Shown: piece after piece, positions 54,764 to 64,000 of the stretch
How positions within the stretch are numbered: position 1 is the first letter of the stretch
Layout: each line of letters begins with the position of its first letter
Origin: Proteromonas lacertae
Lineage: Eukaryota > Sar > Bigyra > Opalinata > Proteromonadidae
Direction: 5' to 3'
NCBI GenBank assembly: GCA_002245135.1
Contig: NGBS01000003.1
Coordinates: 248,001-312,000 of the forward strand
Length of the DNA stretch: 64,000 nt
Notes under the pieces: model-generated
The model's database searches: none
What the model saw: only the letters and a program-made list of their open reading frames with translations
What the model was told of the DNA's origin: nothing
Position numbers and translations under genes: made by a program

Positions 54764-56017
54764 ATGAGTGAAAAACATCATCATCACCACCATCATAAAG
54801 ATGAAGAGAAAGATGAAAGTAAAGGTGAAGAGAAAAAAGATGATTTTATAGTTCCAAAGGATCGTTTTATTACCCCTTGGGATGTTGTTAATAAAGATAC
54901 TGTTACTGATGTATATTTTGAATGTAATATACTAGGAATATTATTATGTTGGTACGACAGGTCAAAAAGTAACCCAAATGGAGGGATTAGAAGAAAAGCC
55001 AGAATTGAAAGTATATTAATTAATGATATCATGTATTATATATAGAGTCTAGTATTAAGATCAAATTTACTCCAAAAAATATCTCATTTAGAAACTTTGC
55101 TAAATCTCACTTATTTAGAATTATATGACAATATATTAGACTCAATGGAAGGAATTGAAATGTTATATAATTTAGAGTATCAATATATTGTAATAATAAT
55201 AGAACACTTGATATATCTTACAACAAAATCAAAATTCTTCCTCCATTACCTAAATTAACGAAAGTAAGAGATTGTTATATAGCATCCAATAAAATCGAAG
55301 ATATGGGAAATATATCCTGTTTAGTGAATGTAAAGAAATTAGATTTAGGAGCAAATAAAATTCGAAAATTATGTGGTGTAGAAAATTTAACGAATTTGAC
55401 TGAATTATATTTAGGTAAAAATAAGATTACTCAAATCGAAGGATTGAATAATATGAGTCAATTAGAGAAATTAGATTTACAATGTAATCGATTAACGAAA
55501 TTAGAAAATTTGAATAGTTTGATAAATTTAGAAGAATTATATTTAAATCATAATGGTTTAACAAAAATCGAAAATTTAGATAATCTTGTATAATTCTATT
55601 TATATATATATAATATTATATAAATTATAGGTAAATTTGAATACTTTAGATGTTGCAAACAATAAATTGACGAAATTAGAGAATGTTTCACATATGAAGA
55701 AATTAACTGATATTTGGGCTAATAACAATGATATAAAATCATTTGATGATATAGCAACGATAGTTCCACTAGGAGATGTAGCGAAAGGAGGACATATAGA
55801 TACGTTATACTTAGAACATAATCCAATAGCAAGTGAATTTGAATATCGAATAATGATAGCGAAAATGTTGCCTACTTTACATCAACTAGATGCAACTTAT
55901 TGTTATACTCCTACATCTGAAACAGTAGAACACAACCGTGAGCCTATTAGTGAAGCAGCGAAAGCAGCGTTGAGAAGAATTCAAGAAATGCAATCACCTG
56001 CTCCAGCATCTAAATAG
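54764..56017 (+). CDS. PPP1R7: Protein phosphatase 1 regulator SDS22 (PPP1R7)
   Basis: Five exons with introns of about 25-40 nt. MSEKHHHHHHHKDEEKDESK is an unusual N-terminus with seven histidines followed by a charged segment. The body is a chain of 22-residue SDS22-type leucine-rich repeats (VKKLDLGANKIRKLCGVENL, LTELYLGKNKITQIEGLNNM, LEELYLNHNGLTKIENLDNL) and the LRR-cap: LEHNPIASEFEYRIMIAKML followed by LPTLHQLDATY. SDS22 binds PP1 catalytic subunit and controls its maturation and targeting in nucleus and at kinetochores. About 360 residues, the standard size. Close relation to other LRR proteins such as LRRC ciliary proteins is possible, but the cap favours SDS22. Confidence 0.85.
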
Positions 56018-56154
56018 TTGGTATTTGCTATATTGATGATTGATATATTCTTATTTTATTATTTTTGAAATGTAAATTATGTTTTTGCGTGATAAATATA
56101 TAAATACATAAAATACAAAAGAAAAAGTGTATTATACATTTTTATTTGTTTTTG

Positions 56155-57349
56155 ATGGAAACACCAAATTTCAGATGTGAAATATATGGTATATAGATTG
56201 TATTATATGAGATAGTTGGAAATATACCACATAATAAACCAGAATCTGAGCTGATCGATCTTTTAAGCAAAGTTGGCAAAGTTGTTGGATTTCAGTATTT
56301 ATAAAATAACTTATAAATAGAATGAAGAAGAATAAAGATGGGAGCCCAGCAGGTTTTGGCTTTTGTGAGTATGAAAGTCATGAAGTTGCAGAAAGGGCTG
56401 TTAAAGAATTAAAAGGGCTAAAATTCTATGATAGAATTCTACGAATTAGTTTTCCTGATAAACAAAAATCAAAAATAGTAGAATCTGCAGTTGGAGGTAA
56501 CGGAGGAGTATAAACAACACATTTATAAAATCTAATAGGGCAGTAATAATATCAAATCATTAAAGACATTAATTAAAGAAACAATAGATTTAATACCAAA
56601 TCGTGAATTAAACATATTATTAGAACGATGGGAAGTATATAATATCATTTATGTTTATATATAAATAGTATTACAGAGATCATGAACCTCGTATATATAA
56701 TGAATTCCTAGAACCATATCCAAGTATCAAAAAAGGATTGAATGTCTTTAATGAACAATATTTAGCAGCATTAAGTAAACCAGAAGGTGAAAGAAATGTA
56801 CCAAAAAGACCAATGGATGGAAATATTTCCAGCAGACCATTGAAAATAGCCAAAACAAATAATAATAATAATATAAAAGATTATGATAGTAATTATTATC
56901 AACCACCACCACCACCACAACAACAACAACCACTTCCTTCATCATCGTATATGCCATATAATGATAATAATAATGGATATTATTATAACAATAATAACAA
57001 TAACAATAGTAATAGATATGATCCGTATAATTATATTCCTCCTCCACAACCCAATGATCCATATTTATATCAACCACCTCCATCTCAAATACCACCTATT
57101 CCACCACAACAACCAATATCTCAACCATCTCCATATTCACAAGGACAAATTGATCCATATAGTGCTCCACCGATGTATTCAAATCCAATTTATAATAATA
57201 ATGATCCATATAATGCTCCAACTACTTATAGTGTTAATGACTTAGTGAATAATGATAATAGACAATATGTTAATGATAAAGAAGATAATAGAAGTAAGTA
57301 TCCAATAGCTAAACCATTTGTACCTTCAACTTATAGACCATCAGAATAG
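56155..57349 (+). CDS. CstF64-like RRM protein (mRNA 3'-end processing)
   Basis: Five exons with introns of about 26-34 nt; ATG at 56155. The RRM reads EIYVGNIPHNKPESELIDLL, GKVVGFQMKKNKDGSPAGFG, GFCEYESHEVAERAVKELKG: RNP2 and RNP1 motifs as in CstF64/CSTF2. A hinge-like helical block (IKSLKTLIKETIDLIPNREL) follows. The C-terminal half is Pro/Gln/Asn/Tyr low-complexity (PPPPPQQQQPLPSSSYMPY), as in CstF64 tails; the terminal helix of CstF64 is not apparent. It probably binds GU-rich elements in pre-mRNA. Rna15 is the yeast counterpart. Other RRM splicing factors are possible. Confidence 0.7.
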
Positions 57350-57446
57350 AATTTAATGTTTTGAAAAATATAAATTTATTAATCATTTTTTTTATTTATA
57401 AAATACAAAAACAGTAACAACTATCATATATACACAAAATATTATA

Positions 57447-60400
57447 TTAATCAGAAACAAGATTCTTTAAAAAAGGTAAATCATCTGGTAACTCAACACT
57501 ACATTGTGATCTTGATAAATAATCAGTAATATAATCAGGAACAACATTCTCACTAGATGAAAGATCATTACATATAGAAGAAACAACTTCACCTTTATTA
57601 TGTCCTTTCATTTTACCTTCTTCAACGACAGAACTAAACTCTGAAGTTAATATCTTGTCAAGATTTCGAAATGGATTTAAATAATTATAGAAACTTCTAC
57701 TATTATTCTCACAATTTGTCTTATAAGCTGTTGCTTCTATTACATATAATATAAACGAATATATATTTATACTATTTGCTCTTAATATAGTCAAATAATC
57801 AACATATTCATCAAACACTTGACGATTTAATGGCAATATGATTGAACTATGTTGAATTTCCATTAGTTTTTCTATTATAATATATAAAGATATATTCATA
57901 CTTTCACATTCTTCTGTTAATTCAACATTCAAATGACTATGAAGTGGTCTTAATTGAGATAATGGAACTTCTTTAGTATCTTGTTTAGCATAAGAAAGAA
58001 ACAAATCATTTCTCATTCCTTCAAATTCTTTGCTAAATTTTGACATTTTATCAATGAATGAATCATCATAGTTCTTTAATGGACATGGATTAACACAGTA
58101 AGATTCATAAAGTCTATTAATAATAATTATATAATATTATATATATATATATATATATACTTCGATGAATATGAATCTAAATTATTATCTTTCAATTCTT
58201 CTGCTACTGAGATGTTTAAACCTGGTGGTTTTAATGAATAATCTAATTGAAAACCTAACATACCTATATCTGTTTTGGTTATTATTTTTGGAGTGGCTGT
58301 TTATAGAATATTAAAGAAAATAACAACATAAAGTATATTTTATAGAAAAAAGATATTGGCGGTTCAATAAACTTTATATAATATCTATCAAAGAATTCAT
58401 CGAATAAAACCAACTTATCATTTTCTGTTAAATATTCATATTGATCACTTTTACTTGTATAAATTTGACTTGGTAAAATGGCAGGTTGTAAAGGTAAAAT
58501 AATACAAAAACATTCTGGACAAAACAAATTACCATTAGATTCCGTTGAACAGTATGGACACTTTGGCACAATTTCTGAATTACTTTTTAACAACAAAATA
58601 TCTTGTGGAATTGATCCTAATAATGAGTTTTCAACAGTATATAACTTAGTCAAATCCCTAGAACAAAGGTAATTAGATGGAAACTGTGATAATTCAAACT
58701 GTTGAAGTGGATAACAATACCAATTACCAACTGGATTTACTATTGAAACACCTTCACTTACATTCTTATGATGTAAATAATAGTCAGTATCTATATCCCA
58801 TAATGGACAATTACTGTGTTGATATTCTGGAATAAATTTACCTAAGAAGAGATTCATTGCATCTTGTTTTAAACGATCAGTAAATGAATTACTAATATAA
58901 TAACAAATAGTTTATATAAATATATTATACTTATAATATCTTTTAATGGATGTTATTATTTCACTACTTGTATCAGCTGATTGACTTACTTCTCTCACTT
59001 TCTTATGTGCTTCTGATCCACCATATTGTAAGGCAATACTATCACCTATTGTATTATACATATTACGAAATATTTTGGCAATATTACTATCATATGGCTA
59101 TATAAATAAATAACTGATAAACAATTATACTAATATTTCATTATGTGATAAACCTAAAGCGAATAGCATTTCAGATAAAGCTCTCATTCCAATAAAATAC
59201 TATTTAAAAACATAAGTAATATATATACTTGAGCAACATTTGTTCTATCCAAACAATCTATACAATTCGATCTTACAACACCTCTTTGTTCAATACGATA
59301 AGCATTTATATTATGATGATTATCAACAACTTGAGGAGGAATTACAACAAATGAATTTACTCTCGTTCTTTCATTAAATAAATGAGGAACTAAAAGGAAA
59401 ACATATATATATATATAACATATATACCATCATTATCAACAGAAGTAACCTCACTCCAATCATCCGATAAACAACTAAATGTACCTTCATTACCAATTGG
59501 AGATATTAAATTACTAGTTAAACTCTGGCTAAAATCCATTGAACTAGTTATATTGTTATTTGTATTGTTATTAGTGTAATTATCACCAACAGGAAATTGT
59601 AATTTCTGTGTAACTCTCATTGCAAATATTCCTGTGTTTCTAAGAGCTTCAATTGCTATTGAATCTAAACCATTATACACTATTTTTGGATCTTTTAATC
59701 TTTTCATTTGTGCAGCATAATCATATTTCTTATAAATCACCTGTAAACCTGGTGGTAAGAATTTATTATGATATTTTACTGCTTCTTCAAATTCAGGACC
59801 TAAAATACTTTCACGAGGTTTCTTTTCTTGTTCTTTTATTAAATTCAATACAATTACTGGAGAAGAATATCGTTTAAATAAATCATTCAAATGTAATCTA
59901 TATTGATCATATGATGGATCAAATTTGGTTAATTGAATTGCTGGTTTTGGATGTGCAGCACTTGTGATTTGTTTCCAATATACTGGAATACTACCACGAT
60001 ACTAATTTAAATATTATAAAATAATAGTAATAATATATTTTAATACTTGAACATAAGATGCTACATATCCATCACAATCTTCGATGATTTGTTCTATTTC
60101 AATATCATTTGCTACATGTCCTTTATCATCAATTCCTCTTTTCAAATACCTTGTACCTGCATAACGTCGAGATCTTCTTGCTATTAATGTCAAGTCAAAT
60201 ATATTTCCATAGATTGAACACTTATGATGTAATATTGAACCATGAACTAATGTTACTAACCAAAAGTTATTTATATAATTGGATATTTCTTTACATAAGT
60301 ATTTATTCCATTTATAAAATACATTTTCTACTGGATTTGCATGTTTACCATAATGATGATGAGATACACTAATTATATTGGCTTGAGCTGTTCGAGTCAA

Positions 60401-61465
60401 ATTATAGGTATAACTATAGTAGAACCCTTTTGTCAAACCTACTGTCATAAATATTTCTTTATATCTCTTTTCTGCTAAATCACTATCAGGTTTAACTTTC
60501 AATTTCTGCCAAAAAGAAGGAGGTAATTCAGTAAATAATGGAATCAACATATAATCATCAATTGCGTAGATATTATGACCCATCAACGTTACTATTAATG
60601 AAGATTTCGTTACTAATATCAGATAATACCCTTTGAGAAATTTCACTGTTCCTAATATCGATGAACCTGTTGCTATCATCGTTAACCCTCCATTGCTATA
60701 ATAAATAATAATAATAAATAAAAATACCATAAAAATTTAGTGTGTATATCTCTAAGTTTACTTTGAATCTCTGATTTCGTATAAGTATCAGGATCTTCAC
60801 ATATAATTGCATTTAAATCTGTTACTTCAGTTGAAGAGGCTCTTTTTATAGTTATAAGATGAAAATTATTCTCCCATCTATCACAACCTATTAAATACAT
60901 CATCTATTTAGAAATATTATTATAATAAAAGTAATAATTATATATTTACATTATTTGTAGCATATAACATAAAACTAGATAATTTTTCTCTATCACATGG
61001 AAGAGCATTCAATAGAGTTGAAACTCGAGGTAAACTTGTTTTTGGTTTTGATGGGATAACAACTGGTGATATTGGTACACAGATACTAGGTCGATTTCGA
61101 GGAGTATAAGGAATATAACTCTGAGAATCAATAAATTCTTTAATTGTTTGGTACCATGATTCAATTTCATCATTTTCTGCTGTAAATGACGCTTCTTCTT
61201 TTCCCTTACTTGAAAATACTAGCAATATTCTATAAACTCAACAAATAAATAAATACTTTCCAAAACCGTTCTTTTTACTCATATCACACTCTAATACATT
61301 TATTTTAGCTTTAAATTTTTCCAAAGGATCGTTACTGTTGGTATTGTATTCTACTAACATTCCTGTTATTGAATCCAAATAGTAATATTTTTTCTTGAAT
61401 GTTCCAGGGATCGTTCCTGATCTTTGTAAATACCCTTCCTTAACACTAAAAAGAGAAGTTGACAT
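57447..61465 (-). CDS. PH domain-SAC phosphoinositide phosphatase (FIG4/Sac3-like)
   Basis: About ten exons with short introns; ATG at 61465. The N-terminal ~120 residues form a PH domain: VKEGYLQRSGTIPGTFKKKY, then YLDSITGMLVEY, and the closing helix NDEIESWYQTIKEFI with a conserved Trp. A SAC domain follows: LKGYYLILVTKSS, RRSRRYAGTRYLKRGIDDKG, QYRGSIPVYWKQ, and the catalytic CX5R motif in VVRSNCIDCLDRTNVAQ near 59230. A FIG4-like C-terminal segment completes it. FIG4 dephosphorylates PI(3,5)P2 or PI phosphates and sits in the Fab1/PIKfyve complex on endosomes. The PH fusion is not typical of FIG4 and may recruit the enzyme to membranes. Confidence 0.82.
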
Positions 61466-61569
61466 AAAATTAAAAAATATGTTTGATGATGGTTTGATTT
61501 TCTAAAGATTTTTATGTCAATTATTTCAATAAATACAAATAAATATGAATAAATATAGTTTTATTATTA

Positions 61570-63858
61570 TTATTGATTCCATAATGCATCTGATGCTGGT
61601 GATAAAGAAGGTCTTTTAGGGTTTTCTCCAATTTGTGATTCTAAAGCTTCACAATATGCAATTAATCGATTAATATCTGTTTTCAATTCACTCTAATAGA
61701 AGATATTATAACAAATATAATATACAACACTGGCAGCGAGTGAAACATTATCATAATTATCTTGTTTAGCTTCAGATAGATTAAAAGCCATTTTGTATTT
61801 CTTTTGATAAGTTTGTATTTCTTTTTTCAGATTATCATTTTCATCTTCTATCATTCTTAATTCTTCTTTTTGTTCTAATTCAATAGAATAATGACATTAT
61901 ATATATATATATATATACGTTCACAACTATCACTTAACATTTGAATGTGTCCATTCAACTGTTCAATTTCAAGTTCATTTTGTTGTCTCATTTCCTCCAT
62001 TTTCAAATTCATTTCTTCCACTTCAGCATTCTTTTCATTTAATGTGTTAGAAATATCCTCATGTTGTTGAACATAATTATTATATTGCGCACTTAGTTCA
62101 TCTCTTTCTATTCGCACTTGCTCATATTTTGTTTCAAATATTTTGTTCTTTTCTTCATTTACCTATTATTTTATAATAATAACAATATAAATATAATACT
62201 TTTAGAGCATTTACTTCTTGTTCAATAGCTTTATAATCAACTTGCATTTTTTCATACTGAGCTTTCATTTGATTGTATATGATTTGAGTATCATTATACT
62301 GTTGATCTTTCACTTTATATTCTTCAATAGTTTCATTTAATTCTCTCATTTTATTCACTCTTTTTTCTCTTTCATATTCATATGATTTTATTTGAGCAAC
62401 TAATTCTCCATTTTCTTTTTCTAATTTTTGAATTTTATCTGTGAATTTTCTTCTTGATTCTTCATGTGTTTTTAAAGCAGAATCAAGTTGATTTTCAAGC
62501 TAAAAAGAAAAGTAAAATAATAATAATATATACATCAGCATTTTGAGATTGTAAATCCTGTTGCATTCTATCATTTTCTTGTTGTAATTGCTGTATTTGA
62601 GTATGTAATGAATTCTATAGAAATGATTAATTCATAAAATTATACTATATTTTTACTCTTTGTAGAATCACTATTTTGTTTATCAGAGTTTAATAATTCA
62701 ATCTAAAATAATAAATACATTCATAAATAATATAATATTATACATCATTTTGAAGTATAGCACACTGTTTCTTCAATTCTCTTACTTGATTCTCTAAATC
62801 TCCATTTCTACTGTTAAGATCTTCAATTTCATCATCTTTTTCTTCTAATTGGCTTTGAAATGCAGTTGAACTATTTAAAAAATATATATAAATATAAATA
62901 AAAATACCTTTGTGAAATATTTTTTAACTTTTCAATCATATCTCTTGCACTTTTTAATTGATATTTTAATTCTCTATTTTCTAATTCTATTTTCTGCATT
63001 TGGTTATTCAATCTTTGTTTTTCTAAAGGATCATCACCATTATTATTACTAGATGATGCTGCCGTTCTTGTTGATCTAGATGTCTTCTTTGGTGAATCAA
63101 AATCATCTTCCATTTCATCTAATTCGTTGTTTATTTCTTCTTTACTTTCGCTCAATTTTGATTCACTTCTTAAACTATATATAAATGACTAGAAATATAT
63201 ATACGCTTCACTTATTTTTGATTCTCTTTTACTTGATGAAGATTTTCCTCCACTTCTTCCACCTAATTCTTTTGCTGAATTCAATTTCCTTTGTAATACG
63301 ATTTTTTCACTTTCTAATGTTTTCACTTTCTCTTCAAGTTCTTCTCGAGTTAGAGGACGAAATCTAATTGGACCACCAGTTGTAGCTTTAATGATTTCTT
63401 TGTTTAATTCTTCTGTTGTTGAATAAACCTTCTTTGATAATAGTATGCTTTTTAAAACATCTATTTTTAATTCCAACTGTATACAAATACTAATAATATT
63501 TAGAATATACGTTTCTTCTAAGCATAATAGCTTGTTTTATTCTTGGAGCACTTTCTAATCCTTGTTCTTTTTCTTTTTCCAATGCATCTATTTTTTCTTG
63601 AAGTTTTGTTCTTTCAACACTATATTTCTTTCTTAGATTTATTATATCTTCTTGTGAAGTTGTTGAACTTGGTGCTTTTATTTTTAAATTCTCTACAGTA
63701 AGTTGTCTATTTTGTTCCTAGTGAGTATTAGATTGTCTTTAATACTTCTAACTTTGATATTTTGTCTTGAAGCATTTTAATTTTATCATCAGTGTCTTTT
63801 CCTCTACTAACAAAATAAAATTTTATATATACGATGATTTAGCTCTTGCACTCTTCAT
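61570..63858 (-). CDS. Long coiled-coil protein, unrecognised
   Basis: About eleven exons with introns of 26-40 nt; ATG at 63858 (MKSARAKSSSRGKD) followed by heptad-rich sequence for most of about 640 residues (DKIKMLQDKISKLEEQNRQL). One short non-coiled block reads TTGGPIRFRPLTREELEEKV, which I take as conserved. A Ser/Arg-rich section with SSSSKRESK and a second with RSTRTAASSSNNNGDD interrupt the coils. It ends PKRPSLSPASDALWNQ. Probably a structural component of basal body, cilium or cytoskeleton; context (CFAP210 in the same window) offers weak support. No motor, kinase or known domain seen. Its N-terminal exon ends close to the right edge of the window. Confidence 0.65.
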
Positions 63859-64000
63859 AATTCATAAAAACAGAAAACAGAAAGCTTGAAATAGGTTTGA
63901 TTTTTAAAAATGTTATAGACAGTGAATGGTTTAAAAATTATAGAATACAAAATTGCGGTTATGAAATAATCATTTAGATATTATGTAGTGTAATAAATAG

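Noticed and set aside
56748-57095. Minus-strand frame opposite the CstF64-like tail
   Set aside because: Antisense of the Asn/Pro/Gln-rich region, Tyr/Val-rich by complementarity; not a gene.
1-64000. Ciliate-type or other reassigned genetic code
   Set aside because: TAA, TAG and TGA each end conserved genes at the expected places (for example TGA after the GT61 gene, TAG after the HtrL copy), and no internal stops remain after splicing except at single-base frameshifts.

Overview
The window is nuclear DNA of a unicellular eukaryote that has a motile cilium or flagellum. It is very AT-rich. Genes are interrupted by extremely short GT..AG introns, mostly 23-45 nt, typically starting GTAT and ending TTAG, ATAG or AATAG, and often filled with (TA)n. 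TAA, TAG and TGA all end conserved genes, so the nuclear code is standard. Genes are packed on both strands with 60-300 bp between them. I cannot name the lineage. A CFAP210-like doublet-microtubule protein implies a cilium. A strawberry-notch protein with a PHD finger and a UDP-sugar pyrophosphorylase are compatible with several protist groups. No rRNA, tRNA or CRISPR array was recognised.

Layout. 1-7404 (minus): a CaMKK/SNF1-activating-type kinase cut by the window edge, a strawberry notch (SBNO) helicase-like regulator, and an FG-nucleoporin resembling Nup42. 7533-24048: a glycosylation island of about 14.5 kb holding twelve predicted glycosyltransferases or FkbM-type methyltransferases, nearly all with an N-terminal signal anchor (type II Golgi topology), plus a soluble UDP-sugar pyrophosphorylase. 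The island is bracketed by a 245-bp direct repeat (two mismatches); the right copy is internal to an intact gene and the left copy is a fragment of it. 23583-37760: housekeeping and ciliary genes: an unknown protein, WDR12/YTM1, an ARM-repeat protein, an unknown K/E-rich protein, enolase, splicing factor YJU2, CFAP210, a Cys-rich ankyrin protein and poly(A) polymerase.

37806-41100 is a 3.3-kb palindrome. Its two 1.5-kb arms differ mainly by three single-base insertions. The right arm carries an intact 367-residue protein whose C-terminal half resembles the zinc-finger region that precedes protein-primed DNA polymerases in Polinton/Maverick-type elements; the left arm carries the same gene frameshifted. 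41249-63858: a four-domain voltage-gated cation channel, a DHHC palmitoyltransferase, PIG-Q/GPI1, a PP4-like phosphatase, a pseudokinase-LRR protein, SDS22, a CstF64-like RRM protein, a PH-SAC (FIG4-like) phosphoinositide phosphatase and a coiled-coil protein.

How genes relate: the island enzymes probably act together on a cell-surface or secreted glycan. The pyrophosphorylase would supply activated sugar in the cytosol, and the anchored transferases and methyltransferases would act in the Golgi lumen. Several RNA-processing genes (YJU2, PAP, CstF64-like) and two phosphatase-pathway genes (PP4-like, SDS22) lie nearby, but I read that as coincidence. Single-base frameshifts occur in several otherwise conserved genes and may be assembly errors. 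All coordinates and splice sites are hand-derived from reading frames and splice motifs, without transcript evidence.
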